Part shown: one piece after another, positions 32,095 to 41,315 of the stretch | Position numbering within the stretch: position 1 is the first letter of the stretch | Layout: the number at the start of each line of letters is the position of its first letter | Origin: Glycomyces terrestris | GTDB taxonomy: Bacteria; Actinomycetota; Actinomycetes; Mycobacteriales; Micromonosporaceae | DNA: 64,000 bases | Direction: 5' to 3' | NCBI RefSeq assembly: GCF_003933745.1 | Contig: NZ_RSEB01000007.1 | Coordinates: 1 to 64,000, forward strand | Program-made: the position numbers and the translations under genes | Notes under the pieces: model-generated | What the model saw: the letters and a program-made list of their open reading frames with translations, nothing else | What the model was told of the DNA's origin: nothing | Database searches by the model: none

Positions 32095-33354
32095 ATGTCA
32101 CCTAGATCCGCCGCGAAGACCGTCGGCGCCGGGTTCGCGGTCGCGGCGCTCGCCGCGCTCGCCCAGCTCGGCCTGGCCTACGGCTTCGGGCTCCTCTCCT
32201 GGGCCGACGCGGCCCCCGGCGCCGCCGACCCCGTCCTCGACTACCGCTGGAACGCCAACCTCGCGTGGGTCGCGTGGTTCTCGGCCGCGTCCGGCGTCGT
32301 CGGCGGCCTCGCCTCCGGCGCGATCGGCTCCCGGGCCTCCTCGCGCGCCACCCCCGCCACCCGCGTCGCCGCCGTCCTCGCCTCCGCCGCCGGCGCGTTC
32401 GCCGTCGGCCCCCTCGTCTCCCTCTCCGCCGAGCAGGGCGCCGGCTTCTCCCGCTTCCCCGTCGACCCGCTCATCGCCGCCGGCCTCGGCGCCGCCGTCG
32501 GGTTCGCGCTCGCGCTCATCGGCCTCTCCTCCCGGTCCGTGGCCGTCAACGTCGGCGCCTCCGCCGGCCTCGTCTGGCTCCTCGCGGTCCTCGGGGTGTT
32601 CTGGGAGGTCGGCGACCGCGTCTCCCCGGTCACCGAGCTCGCCGTGTGGGGCTCGTGGGCCGGGCCCGACACGTTCCTCGGCACCCGCGGGTTCTCCATC
32701 GCGCTCCCGTTCGTGACCGGGTCCCTCGTCATCGGCGCCGTCGTCGCCGCGTTCGCCCGCCGCGGCCACATCTCCTCCTCCGGGTACCGCATCGCCGCGG
32801 CCTCCGGCATCGCCGGGCCCCTCATCGTCACCGTCGCCCACCTCGTCGCCGGGCCTTCCCGCCTCGACAACGCCGAGTCCCTCGCCGTCATGCTCGTCGG
32901 CCCCTACGCCGCCATCGCCGGGCTCCTCGGCTCCCTCGTCGTGTGCGCCCTCCCCAAGGCCGGCGGCCAGCTCGACGACCGGCCCGAGCCGGCCGGGCCC
33001 CCCGCCGGCCTCGTCGAGTCCGCCCCCGGCTGGACCGTCCCCTCCCCGGCCTCCGCCTACGACGACGAGGAGGACACCCGCGAACTCGCCGCCGCCCCCG
33101 CCAAGCCCAAGCGCCCCACCCGCCGCGAGAAGCAGGCCGCGAAGGACGCCGAGCGCGCCGCGAAGCAGGAGGCCGCCAAGCGCGCCGAATGGGAGCCGCA
33201 GGCCGGCGACGACGACCCGAACCCCGACGTCGACTGGGTGCAGGAGCTCAAGGCCGTCGACGCCGACGAGCCGCAGGAGGCCCCCGCGCGGCGCGCCAAG
33301 AAGACCGCCGCCCGCACTCGCCGCAAACTCGGCGGCGACGCGAGCGCCGAGTAG
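32095..33354 (+). CDS. Polytopic membrane protein with charged C-terminal tail
   Basis: A 419-aa protein. Residues 10-285 carry about seven to eight transmembrane helices rich in Ala, Gly and Val. The last 120 residues are cytoplasmic and highly charged: a lysine/arginine-rich helix (KRPTRREKQAAKDAERAAKQEAAKR), an acidic segment ending VDWVQELKAVDADE, and a final basic stretch KKTAARTRRKLGG. I know no function; hypothetical membrane proteins of this shape are common in actinobacteria. ATG at 32095 was preferred to an in-frame GTG-type start nine codons earlier because of TAGCGT just upstream. Confidence 0.75.
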   Translation: MSPRSAAKTVGAGFAVAALAALAQLGLAYGFGLLSWADAAPGAADPVLDYRWNANLAWVAWFSAASGVVGGLASGAIGSRASSRATPATRVAAVLASAAGAFAVGPLVSLSAEQGAGFSRFPVDPLIAAGLGAAVGFALALIGLSSRSVAVNVGASAGLVWLLAVLGVFWEVGDRVSPVTELAVWGSWAGPDTFLGTRGFSIALPFVTGSLVIGAVVAAFARRGHISSSGYRIAAASGIAGPLIVTVAHLVAGPSRLDNAESLAVMLVGPYAAIAGLLGSLVVCALPKAGGQLDDRPEPAGPPAGLVESAPGWTVPSPASAYDDEEDTRELAAAPAKPKRPTRREKQAAKDAERAAKQEAAKRAEWEPQAGDDDPNPDVDWVQELKAVDADEPQEAPARRAKKTAARTRRKLGGDASAE

Positions 33355-33356
33355 GG

Positions 33357-33410
33357 GCGCGCAGAGATATTAGGAGCGCACAGAGATATAAGGAATACAG
33401 AGCGCAAGCG
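33357..33410. repeat. 19-bp tandem repeat
   Basis: Two near-identical 19-bp units with core CAGAGATAT at 33362 and 33381 and a partial third at 33398. It starts 3 bp after a stop codon in otherwise GC-rich DNA and is AT-rich by comparison. Confidence 0.7.
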
Positions 33411-33421
33411 GCGCAAGCGAA

Positions 33422-33451
33422 AGCGGCCGGGCCCCGCGGGGCCCGGCCGCT
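33422..33451. terminator. Bidirectional hairpin
   Basis: Perfect 14-bp stem AGCGGCCGGGCCCC and its complement with a 2-nt loop, between convergent genes. Confidence 0.78.
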
Positions 33452-33458
33452 CACGCGC

Positions 33459-34955
33459 TCACACGTCCCACTCGTGCACGGGGCGCCCGTCCGCCGCGCG
33501 GGCCGCGTAGTCCAGGACCATCGCCCGCAGCGCGTCCCGCCGCTCCAGCCGCTGCCGGTGCTCGGCCACCTGCACCCGCGCCACCTGCCAGGTCGCGCCG
33601 TTCACGCCCCGGCGGCACCGCGCCTCGATCACCCCCAGGTAGCGGTCCGCGTCCCGGCCGCTCACCCCCAGCGACGACAGCCCCTCCGCGGCCTTCGGCA
33701 GCAGCTCCTCCAGCACCAGGCGCCGCACCGGGACCAATCCCAGGCCCGGCCACTCCTGGTCGGCGTTGATGCCGTGCCGCGCCGCCGCCCGGAAGTTCGC
33801 CGCCGCCGTCGCGAACGAGAACCGCTCGCTCAGCGGCACCGGCGCGTCCGCGAAGGACGCGACCAGGCCGTAGAACAGCGCCATGTTCGCGCAGATGTCC
33901 ACCGCCGTCGGCCCCGCCGCCACCACCCGGTTCTCCACGCGCACATGCGGACGGCCCCGGTGCACGTCGTACACCGGCCGGTTCCAGCGGTACACGGTCC
34001 CGTTGTGGTAGCGCAGCTCCCGCAGGGACGGCACCCCGCCGCCGGCCACGACCGCCGCGGGGTCCTCCTCGTCGCACAGCGGTAAAAGCGGCGCGAAGTG
34101 CCGGTAGTTCTCGTCGAACAGGTCGAGCACGCCGCCGATCCACCGCTCCCCGAACCACGCCCGCGGCTTCGCGCCCGCCGCCCGCTGCTGCGGCCGCCGC
34201 GTGTCCGTGCCCTGCTCGAACAGGATCACCCGCGTCTCGGCCCACAGCTGCCGCCCGAACAGGTACGGCGAGTTCGCCGCCGTCGCCACCTGCACGCCCG
34301 CGAACGCCTGCGCCGCGTTCCAGTACCGCGCGAAGTCCTCCGGCGCGACCTGGAGGTGGAACTGCACCGACGTGTTCGCCGACTCCGGCGCGATCGTCGA
34401 CGACGTGAAGTCCACCGACTCCGCGCCCTCGATCTCGATCCGCAGGTCCTCGCCCCGCTGGGACATGATCTCCTCGTTGAGGATCCGGTACCGCCGCGCC
34501 CGCGACAGCGCGTCCACCCCCATGTGGTCGGTGAACAGCGTCGGCATCGTCCCGATCGGGCAGATCTGCACCCCGGCCTTCCCGGCCGCCTCCCGCACCT
34601 CCGCCAGCACCGCCGCCAGATCGCTCTCGTACCAGGACAGCCCGGCCCCGTCCAGCAGCCGCGGCGGCAGGTTCAGCTCGAGGTTGAACGCCCCCAGCTC
34701 GTGCTGGGCGCCGTACAGCGCGTCCTCCTCGCCGGAGGTGTGCAGGTGCTCCAGCACCGCGTCGTTCGCGAACGCCGGACTCCCGTCGGGCTCAAGGAGG
34801 TCCAGCTCGAGTTCGAGGCCCGTCATGGGCCGGCCGCGGTCCAGGCGCTCCTCGGAGAGCAACTGCGCGAGGGCCGCTCGTCCCGCCTGGAGTCTCGCCG
34901 AATACGCGGGGTGATCCCAGTGCTTCAAGGCAGAGCCGGTCACCTCGTCGCCCAT
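33459..34955 (-). CDS. Glutamate-cysteine ligase family protein (GCS2 type)
   Basis: A 498-aa carboxylate-amine ligase of the GCS2 group. The ATP/glutamate-binding part has RPMTGLELELDLLEPDG and QHELGAFNLELNLPPR; further conserved segments are ICPIGTMPTLF, TSVQFHLQV, NSPYLFGRQLWAETRVILFEQ and HVRVENRVVAAGPTAVDICAN. Family members join glutamate to cysteine or other amines with ATP. As most actinobacteria use mycothiol rather than glutathione, and EgtA is a different branch, the true acceptor here is uncertain. The start is set by GGGGAGG eight bases before the ATG; upstream in-frame ATGs lack such a site. Confidence 0.82.
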   Translation of the reverse strand: MGDEVTGSALKHWDHPAYSARLQAGRAALAQLLSEERLDRGRPMTGLELELDLLEPDGSPAFANDAVLEHLHTSGEEDALYGAQHELGAFNLELNLPPRLLDGAGLSWYESDLAAVLAEVREAAGKAGVQICPIGTMPTLFTDHMGVDALSRARRYRILNEEIMSQRGEDLRIEIEGAESVDFTSSTIAPESANTSVQFHLQVAPEDFARYWNAAQAFAGVQVATAANSPYLFGRQLWAETRVILFEQGTDTRRPQQRAAGAKPRAWFGERWIGGVLDLFDENYRHFAPLLPLCDEEDPAAVVAGGGVPSLRELRYHNGTVYRWNRPVYDVHRGRPHVRVENRVVAAGPTAVDICANMALFYGLVASFADAPVPLSERFSFATAAANFRAAARHGINADQEWPGLGLVPVRRLVLEELLPKAAEGLSSLGVSGRDADRYLGVIEARCRRGVNGATWQVARVQVAEHRQRLERRDALRAMVLDYAARAADGRPVHEWDV

Positions 34956-35192
34956 ATGTCCCTCCCCAGGAATCGAACGTCCATCAACTCTAGGACGCTT
35001 GGTCATGCGCTGGCTACCAAAGGAGAAGTTGTTTCGTCCCAAATGGTGTACGTCGCGCTCATATTAGGGAGTCGTCCGAGGAGGTGGTGTCGGGATCTTG
35101 ACACAACGGGGTCCCGTCCGGCGACGCACCGTCGCCGCGCCCGCCGCCTCCGTTGCAGCCCCGGCAGTCCCGGCCCGGCGCCCCCGCCCCGA

Positions 35193-35198
35193 TAGGAT
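35193..35198 (+). promoter_or_regulatory. Probable -10 box of the CDP-alcohol transferase gene
   Basis: TAGGAT ends 6 nt before the GTG at 35205; a TTGACA at 35098 is too far away to pair with it. Confidence 0.5.
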
Positions 35199-35204
35199 CG
35201 CCGC

Positions 35205-35906
35205 GTGTCCGAACAGCGCCCGCCCCGCCGGCCCGCCGACTTCCTCGCCGCCCACCGCGGGGGCGGCCTCGCCACCCTCCTCGACCAGCGCGGCGGCGCG
35301 CTCTTCGCCTACGCCGCATGGCGGACCGGCCTCAAGCCGACCCACCTCACCCTGCTCAACCTGGTGCTCGGCCTGGGCACCAGCGCCACCGTCATCGCCT
35401 ACATCCCCGCGGCGCAGGACGGCGCGCCGTGGTGGCCCGTCGCCCTCGGCGCCCTCGTGCTGTGGCACACCGCGTACATGCTCGACTGCGCCGACGGGCA
35501 GCTCGCGCGCGTCACCCGCACCGGCTCCGACGCCGGCGCGCGCGTCGACATCCTCGCCGACGTCGCCGTCCAGGTGTCGGTCGTCGCCGCCGTCGTCGCC
35601 GTCACCAGCGCCTACGCGCCGTGGGTCCCCGCCTGGTGCGGCGGCGCGTACGCGGCCGTGAACATGACGAACCTCGTCACCTCGGTCATGGCCAAAGAGG
35701 ACGCCTCGGTGTCGATGGTCAAGAGCACCAACATCATCGTGCGGCTGATCAAGCTCGTCCGCGACTACGGCTTCGTCATCGCCGCCGTCGCCCTCGCGCT
35801 GCTGCGGCCCGAGCTCATGGCGTTCGTGATGCTGTTCTTCGGGACCGTGAACGCGCTGTTCCTGCTGGCGAGCATCGCCGTCAACGCCCGCGCCACGCTC
35901 CGCTGA
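35205..35906 (+). CDS. CDP-alcohol phosphatidyltransferase
   Basis: A 233-aa integral membrane enzyme with about six helices. The catalytic motif D-x2-DG-x2-AR-x8-G-x3-D-x3-D is complete (DCADGQLAR ... GARVDILAD, residues 93-118), so it should transfer a phospho-alcohol from CDP-alcohol to an alcohol acceptor or the reverse. Phosphatidylinositol-phosphate, phosphatidylglycerol-phosphate and related headgroups are all possible; the motif does not separate them. It ends 9 bp from the convergent GT4 glycosyltransferase and opens the envelope gene block. Confidence 0.87.
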   Translation: MSEQRPPRRPADFLAAHRGGGLATLLDQRGGALFAYAAWRTGLKPTHLTLLNLVLGLGTSATVIAYIPAAQDGAPWWPVALGALVLWHTAYMLDCADGQLARVTRTGSDAGARVDILADVAVQVSVVAAVVAVTSAYAPWVPAWCGGAYAAVNMTNLVTSVMAKEDASVSMVKSTNIIVRLIKLVRDYGFVIAAVALALLRPELMAFVMLFFGTVNALFLLASIAVNARATLR

Positions 35907-35915
35907 GCCGGGGGC

Positions 35916-37097
35916 TCACCGCCGCTCGGCGAGGAGCTCCTCGTAGATCTCGATCTGGCGGCGCAGCGTCACGTCCGGGGAGAACACCGACTCGTAGCGG
36001 GCGCGCGCGTTCGCGGCGAACGGCGCCGGGTCCTTCGCGACCGTGTTGATCGCGGCCGCCAGGGCGACCGGGTCGGTCGGCGCCACGACGCCGGCCGGGG
36101 CCGGGGTGGACTCGCCGACGATGAACGGTGAGCCGCCCTTGTCGGTCACGACGAGCGCGCGCCCGGCGGCGATGGCCTCGACGCCCGCGGTCGGGAGGAG
36201 GTCCCCACAGACCGAGGGGACGACGACCGCGGCGGCGGCCGCGATCGCGGCGTCCCGGTCGGCCGGCTCGAGCTGGCCCAGGTACTCGATCTCGGGGTTC
36301 GCGGCGGCGGCGTCCTCGACGAGGCCGCGCAGGGGGCCGTCCCCGGCGATGCGCAGCGGCACGCCCGGGCGCGCCTCGCGCCACGCGTCGAGGAGCAGCT
36401 GCACGCCCTTCTCCTCCGAGAGCCGGGCCACGAGCAGGAAGCCCTCGCCGAGCGGGGCGACCCCGGGGTCGGTGACCGTGTTCGGCTTCAGGCGGATCCG
36501 CTCGTCCGGGATGTCGATGCTGCGCAGGAACGCGGCCATCGCGTCGGTGGGCACCAGGTACCGGTCGACCGACCGCCAGGTGTCGCGGTGCGCGCCGAGG
36601 GCCACGGCCATGACCGCGCTCTGCGCGCGCGAGCCGCGGTAGCAGGCGTGCAGGACCCCGGGCCCGTTCCAGCGCTTCCCGTGGCAGTCCCGGCACTCGC
36701 GGCCGTCGCGGAAGTACAGCCCGTTGATGCAGTCGTGCCGGACGTTGTGGATGGTGTGCACCACCGGGAGGCCGGCGCGGTGCGCGGTGCGGACCACCGA
36801 CGGCGACAGCAGCGGGTAGGGGTTGTGCAGGTGGAGCAGGTCGGGCCGCTCGCGCTCGATGAGCTCGGCGAGGCGCCGCTGCGTCCCGGGGGCGTGGATC
36901 GGCGACGTCGCCAGCTTCGCCTTCTCGTGCGGGGGAAGGGAGGCGATCTCGTCGGAGGAGCGCATGAACGGGACGACCTCGACCCCGGCGTCGCGGAGAC
37001 CGGCGATCTCGTTGTCCACGACGACGTTCTCGCCCGACGGCCGTTCCGAGACGTACCTGTTGTGGGCGACGATGATCTTCAAGGAGGTCTTCCTCAC
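35916..37097 (-). CDS. GT4 family glycosyltransferase
   Basis: A 393-aa GT-B glycosyltransferase. The acceptor-side domain has HLHNPYPLLSP and HTIHNVRHDCINGLYFRDG followed by a C-x2-C cluster typical of envelope-polysaccharide GT4 enzymes. The donor-side domain has LLVARLSEEKGVQLLLDAW, LRIAGDGPL, and the E-x7-E-like region VPSVCGDLLPTAGVEAIAAG. The usual first E of that motif appears to be D. The start is a GTG without a clear ribosome site; TATATT at about 37131 on the minus strand is a good -10. Divergent from the polyprenyl glycosylphosphotransferase gene. Confidence 0.85.
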   Translation of the reverse strand: MRKTSLKIIVAHNRYVSERPSGENVVVDNEIAGLRDAGVEVVPFMRSSDEIASLPPHEKAKLATSPIHAPGTQRRLAELIERERPDLLHLHNPYPLLSPSVVRTAHRAGLPVVHTIHNVRHDCINGLYFRDGRECRDCHGKRWNGPGVLHACYRGSRAQSAVMAVALGAHRDTWRSVDRYLVPTDAMAAFLRSIDIPDERIRLKPNTVTDPGVAPLGEGFLLVARLSEEKGVQLLLDAWREARPGVPLRIAGDGPLRGLVEDAAAANPEIEYLGQLEPADRDAAIAAAAAVVVPSVCGDLLPTAGVEAIAAGRALVVTDKGGSPFIVGESTPAPAGVVAPTDPVALAAAINTVAKDPAPFAANARARYESVFSPDVTLRRQIEIYEELLAERR

Positions 37098-37268
37098 GCG
37101 GGGTGGTGGGAACGGCTTTCAGCTCGGCCGAATATACCGCAGGAGCTGAATAGGTGTAGGTTGTCGGGTACCGTGTCGGCGGGCCGCCCGGTGATGAGGA
37201 GACGCAGCGTCGATCTCCGCCCGCGGACACTCACCTCCACCGTAAGCTGACGACCGCAGGGATGTGCA

Positions 37269-38840
37269 GTGGCTACGAGCCTGGAACGTCCAGCAAATAA
37301 TCTCCACGGACGTGGAAGTGTTCCGTACGGACGGACGGGGACGCAGGTGGCCGGTGCGCGCGTGGGCGGTGACCCCCAGCTGGTCACGAACGGAGCGACC
37401 CGCCGCACCTGGCGGCGCCTCGTCCGCGCCTCGAACTGGCACCGCTACTACCAGGGCGCGCTCGTGGGCGTCGACCTGTTCGCGGCCCTGCTCGCCACCG
37501 TGATCGCCGTCAACTTCACCCACTCCCCGAGCGCCGGCTTCGACTCCGACGACCAGCTCCACTTCTTCTACCTCACCGTGTGGGTGTTCCTGCCGGTCGC
37601 GTGGCTGCTCGCCCTGTGGGGCACCGGCTCCTACGACCGCCGCTACTTCGGCATGGGCAACGAGGAGTTCAAGCGCGTCATCCGCGCCTCCATGTTCATG
37701 CTCGCGCTCGTGTCCTTCGCGGCCCTGACGTTCAAGGCCGACGTCTCCCGCGTCGCGGTCGCCGTCATCCTCCTCGCCGCCGCGCTCCTCGTCTGCGGCC
37801 TGCGCTACGCCGCCCGGTACGGCCTGCACAAGATGCGCCTCGCCGGGAAGGGCGTGCAGCGCGTCCTGCTCATCGGCGCCTACCCCGAGGCGCTCGAGGT
37901 GTACCGGACGGTGCGCCGCGCCCCCGCCGCGGGCCTGGTCCCCGTCGGCATATACGTGACCGAGGGCGCCTCCTCGGTCCGCAACCTCGACACCCCGGTC
38001 CCGGTCTTCGCCGGGACCGACGTCGTCACCTGCGCCGAGCGCCTCGAGGCCGACACGCTCGCCGTGTGCGGCTCCGCCTCGGCCGACGCCGCCGACCTGC
38101 GCCGCCTCGCCTGGCAGCTCGAGGGCACCGGCCGCGACCTCGTCGTCGCCCCCGCCCTCACCGACATCGCCGGCCCCCGCGTGCACATCCGCCCCGTCGA
38201 GGGCCTGCCGCTCCTGCACGTCGAGGAGCCGAAGATCTCCGGCATCGGCTGGCTCATCAAGAACGTGCTCGACATCTCCTCCTCGGTGTTCGGCCTGGTC
38301 CTGCTCTCGCCCCTGTTCCTGGCCGTCGCGATCGCGATCAAGTCCGACAGCCCCGGGCCGGTGTTCTTCCGCCAGAACCGCGTGGGCCGCGACGGCGAGA
38401 CGTTCTCGTGCTGGAAGTTCCGCACCATGTACATCGACGCCGAGGAGCGCCAGGCCGCGCTCATGATGCACAACGAGACCGACGGCCTGCTGTTCAAGAT
38501 GAAGGACGACCCGCGCATCACCAAGGTCGGCAAGTGGCTCCGCCGCACCTCCATCGACGAGTTCCCGCAGCTCATCAATGTCGTCCGCGGCGAGATGAGC
38601 CTCGTGGGCCCCCGCCCGCTCCCGGCCGAGAACGGCGACTTCCTCGGCGACGTGCGCCGCCGCCTGCTCGTGCGCCCCGGCATCACCGGCCTGTGGCAGG
38701 TCTCGGGCCGCTCCGACCTCTCCTGGGACGACGCGGTCCGCCTCGACCTCTACTACGTCGACAACTGGTCCCTCACGACCGACCTCCAGATCCTTTTCCG
38801 CACCGTCGCCGTAGTATTGCGCCGAAAGGGCGCGTACTGA
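37269..38840 (+). CDS. Polyprenyl glycosylphosphotransferase (WcaJ/CpsE type)
   Basis: A 523-aa enzyme that starts a polysaccharide repeat by moving a sugar-1-phosphate from a UDP sugar to undecaprenyl phosphate. Four N-terminal helices lie at about 59-184, a cytoplasmic CoA-binding-like domain at 190-320, a fifth membrane helix near 335-360, then the catalytic domain with PVFFRQNRVGRDGETFSCWK, FRTM and DEFPQLINVVRGEMSLVGPRP, ending GRSDLSWDDAVRLDLYYV. GTG start. It is followed closely by a nucleotide-sugar enzyme and an LCP ligase on the same strand, giving initiation, precursor supply and wall attachment together. Confidence 0.92.
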   Translation: MATSLERPANNLHGRGSVPYGRTGTQVAGARVGGDPQLVTNGATRRTWRRLVRASNWHRYYQGALVGVDLFAALLATVIAVNFTHSPSAGFDSDDQLHFFYLTVWVFLPVAWLLALWGTGSYDRRYFGMGNEEFKRVIRASMFMLALVSFAALTFKADVSRVAVAVILLAAALLVCGLRYAARYGLHKMRLAGKGVQRVLLIGAYPEALEVYRTVRRAPAAGLVPVGIYVTEGASSVRNLDTPVPVFAGTDVVTCAERLEADTLAVCGSASADAADLRRLAWQLEGTGRDLVVAPALTDIAGPRVHIRPVEGLPLLHVEEPKISGIGWLIKNVLDISSSVFGLVLLSPLFLAVAIAIKSDSPGPVFFRQNRVGRDGETFSCWKFRTMYIDAEERQAALMMHNETDGLLFKMKDDPRITKVGKWLRRTSIDEFPQLINVVRGEMSLVGPRPLPAENGDFLGDVRRRLLVRPGITGLWQVSGRSDLSWDDAVRLDLYYVDNWSLTTDLQILFRTVAVVLRRKGAY

Positions 38841-38907
38841 CGGGCACACGGGCGTGCGTTGAGCGAATGCACAGCCTGCGCCCAGGTGAACGCCAGGCCA
38901 ACCCTGA

Positions 38908-38913
38908 TAATCT
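38908..38913 (+). promoter_or_regulatory. Probable -10 box of the decarboxylase gene
   Basis: TAATCT ends 6 nt before a TTG at 38920 and 9 nt before the ATG at 38923. Confidence 0.45.
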
Positions 38914-38922
38914 GGGATCTTG

Positions 38923-39891
38923 ATGACTACTTACGGAACCGGCAGCCGCATCCTCGTCACGGGCGGCGCGGGCCTGGTGGGCAGCCACCTGGTCGACGCG
39001 CTCCTGGCGAAGGGCTGCGACGTGACCGCTGTCGACAACTTCTCCACCGGCTCCCGGGCCAACCTCGACCCCCACGAGCGCCTCACCGTGGTCGAGGCCG
39101 ACGTCACCGAGGGCCTCCCCGTCGGCGACGAGCCGTTCGACGCCGTCCTCCACTTCGCGTGCCCGGCGAGCCCGGTCGACTTCGAGACGCTCCCGGTCGA
39201 GATCCTCCGCGTCGACTCCGTCGGCACCCTCCACGCGCTCGACCGCGCGCTCGCCGACGGCGCCCGCTTCCTCATGGCCTCCACCTCCGAGGTCTACGGC
39301 GACCCGCTCGTCCACCCGCAGCCGGAGTCCTACTGGGGCAACGTGAACCCGATCGGGATCCGCTCCTGCTACGACGAGGCCAAGCGCTTCTCGGAGGCCG
39401 CGGTCGCGGCCTACCACCGCCACAAGGGCCTCGACGCCGCGATCGTGCGGATCTTCAACACGTACGGCCCGCGGATGCGCCCCGACGACGGCCGCGTCAT
39501 CCCGAACTTCATCTCCCAGGCGCTCGCGGGCGAGCCGCTCACCATCCACGGCGACGGCTCCCAGACCCGCTCCCTGTGCTACGTCGACGACCTCGTGGCC
39601 GGCCTGGTCCTGCTGCTCGAGTCCGGCGAGTACGGCCCGGTCAACCTCGGCACCGAGTACGAGCTCACCGTCGGCGAGATGGCCGAGGTCATCCTGCGCC
39701 TGACCGGCTCCTCGTCCCCGATCGAGTACACCGACCGGCCCTCCGACGACCCCGAGCGCCGCCGCCCCGACCTCACCGCCGCCCGCGAACTCCTCGGCTA
39801 CGAGCCGCAGGTCCACTACGAGGCCGGCCTCAAGGCCACCATCGACTACTTCGCGGCGCAGCGCGCTGCGGGGAAGCTCACCGCCGTCTGA
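38923..39891 (+). CDS. UDP-glucuronate decarboxylase-like SDR enzyme
   Basis: A 322-aa extended short-chain dehydrogenase. NAD-binding GGAGLVGSH near residue 15, HFACPASPVDF near 83, and the catalytic YDEAKRFSE preceded by NPIGIRSC, which together are characteristic of UDP-xylose synthases (UDP-glucuronate decarboxylases). The product would be UDP-xylose for the polysaccharide built by the neighbouring transferase. Related 4,6-dehydratases or epimerases cannot be fully excluded. An in-frame TTG directly precedes the ATG. Confidence 0.85.
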   Translation: MTTYGTGSRILVTGGAGLVGSHLVDALLAKGCDVTAVDNFSTGSRANLDPHERLTVVEADVTEGLPVGDEPFDAVLHFACPASPVDFETLPVEILRVDSVGTLHALDRALADGARFLMASTSEVYGDPLVHPQPESYWGNVNPIGIRSCYDEAKRFSEAAVAAYHRHKGLDAAIVRIFNTYGPRMRPDDGRVIPNFISQALAGEPLTIHGDGSQTRSLCYVDDLVAGLVLLLESGEYGPVNLGTEYELTVGEMAEVILRLTGSSSPIEYTDRPSDDPERRRPDLTAARELLGYEPQVHYEAGLKATIDYFAAQRAAGKLTAV

Positions 39892-39901
39892 GCGTGCTCC
39901 G

Positions 39902-39933
39902 GCCTCCCGCCCCGCGTGCGCGGTCCGGGAGGC
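39902..39933 (+). terminator. Weak hairpin after the decarboxylase gene
   Basis: 8-bp stem GCCTCCCG with CGGGAGGC around a 16-nt GC-rich loop. Confidence 0.45.
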
Positions 39934-39947
39934 GGGCGGACACCACG

Positions 39948-39953
39948 TAAGCT
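39948..39953 (+). promoter_or_regulatory. Probable -10 box of the fourth LCP gene
   Basis: TAAGCT ends 6 nt before the ATG at 39960; no ribosome site. Confidence 0.5.
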
Positions 39954-39959
39954 GGCGCC

Positions 39960-41105
39960 ATGACGTATTCCGGTTCCAACTACCGCGGCAGCGCCTCGGT
40001 GCCGCCCGCGGGCGGCGGCGGGGGCGCGCGCGTCGCCGCGGCGGCGGCCGGCGGACCGACCCGGCGGGGCCTCATCGGCTCCGGGATCGGCCTGGTGGCC
40101 TCCATCGCGGCCACCGGCGGCGGGTTCGCGATCTGGTCGACCGCCAAGACCGCCGACGCGGACCTCGACCGGCCGTTCGACCTCGAGGCCATCCCCGAGG
40201 ACGAGCGCCCCGAGCGGCTCAACGGCGCCCTCAACATCCTCGTGGTCGGCTCCGACCACCGCGAGGGCAACGCGGAGGAGGACGCCCGCTCCGACACGGT
40301 CATCCTCATGCACGTCAACGAGGAGGGCACCGAGGCGTACGGGGTCTCGATCCCGCGCGACCTGTACGTGCACATCCCCGAGTACCCCGAGGCCAGCAAC
40401 TACCCCGAGTACACCGGGGACGACGCGAAGTTCAACGCCGCGTACCACTGGGGCGGCGTGCCGCTGACCGTGCTCACCGTCGAGGAGCTCACCGGGGTCC
40501 GCATCGACCACGTCGTCGAGATCGACTTCGCCGGCCTCGTCCAGGTCGTCGACGCCCTCGGCGGCGTCACGATGGACATCGAGCCCGCCGACGCCCCCGA
40601 CTACTACGACGAGAACGGCGTCACCTCGATCCACGGCGAGCACCGCTACTTCGAGGCCGGCCCGCTGCTGCTGAACGGCGAGGAGGCGCTCGACTACGTG
40701 CGCCAGCGCTACCAGTGGAACCGCGGCGACTTCGCCCGCATGCAGCACCAGCAGGAGCTCATCAAGGCCATCATGGACTCGGCGCTGAGCGCCGGCGTCC
40801 TCACCGACCGGGGCCGGCTCACCAGCTTCATCGAGTCGACCTCGGACGCGGTCAAGGTCGACACCGAGTTCAACGTGGTGTCGACGGCGATCAGCCTCAT
40901 GGACCTGCGCAGCGACGACCTGGTCTTCATGACCACGCCGAACCTCGGCACCGACACGATCGACGGCGAGTCCGTCGTCGTCTACACGTACGACCTCGAG
41001 AACCCCGAGGCCGACAACCCGGAGGCGACGAGCCTGTGGGAGGCGATCCGCGAGGACACCGTGTCCGCGTGGATCGAGGCCAACCCGGCCGACGAAGGGG
41101 AATAG
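39960..41105 (+). CDS. LCP family cell-wall glycopolymer ligase, fourth copy
   Basis: A 381-aa LCP protein. It has a longer Gly/Ala-rich cytoplasmic start, an anchor at residues 36-58, then LNILVVGSDHREGN, SIPRDLYVHIP and DYVRQRYQWNRGDFARMQHQQ. It differs clearly from the tandem three (18.5-22.0 kb): different N-terminus and no APWWAH motif. Its place after the glycosylphosphotransferase and UDP-sugar gene suggests that it attaches that polymer to peptidoglycan. Confidence 0.9.
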   Translation: MTYSGSNYRGSASVPPAGGGGGARVAAAAAGGPTRRGLIGSGIGLVASIAATGGGFAIWSTAKTADADLDRPFDLEAIPEDERPERLNGALNILVVGSDHREGNAEEDARSDTVILMHVNEEGTEAYGVSIPRDLYVHIPEYPEASNYPEYTGDDAKFNAAYHWGGVPLTVLTVEELTGVRIDHVVEIDFAGLVQVVDALGGVTMDIEPADAPDYYDENGVTSIHGEHRYFEAGPLLLNGEEALDYVRQRYQWNRGDFARMQHQQELIKAIMDSALSAGVLTDRGRLTSFIESTSDAVKVDTEFNVVSTAISLMDLRSDDLVFMTTPNLGTDTIDGESVVVYTYDLENPEADNPEATSLWEAIREDTVSAWIEANPADEGE

Positions 41106-41116
41106 GCGCCGCGCGA

Positions 41117-41144
41117 CGGGGCCCGGCCGTCCGGCCGGGCCCCG
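41117..41144 (+). terminator. Terminator of the fourth LCP gene
   Basis: 12-bp stem CGGGGCCCGGCC with its complement, loop GTCC, 11 bp after the stop. Confidence 0.75.
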
Positions 41145-41315
41145 CCGCGTTCCCGCATGCCTGTGCGAACCGGTTGGTCCTCAGTGGCTGGTGCGGCCAC
41201 CGGTTCGCTTGCGCCCATTGGGACTTGTGGGGCCCGATGGAGTGATCCCGAAGCCCGGCAGTGTGATCAAGGTCGTACGATGTGCGCAACGTACCTTCGA
41301 CGAAGAGGCTGAGCC

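Noticed and set aside
27476..32101. A 1541-codon open frame on the minus strand
   Set aside because: It joins the LPATG gene to out-of-frame shadows of the LPKTG and glyA genes. High GC content removes stop codons from alternative frames; the upstream part is Arg/Pro/Gly-rich nonsense.
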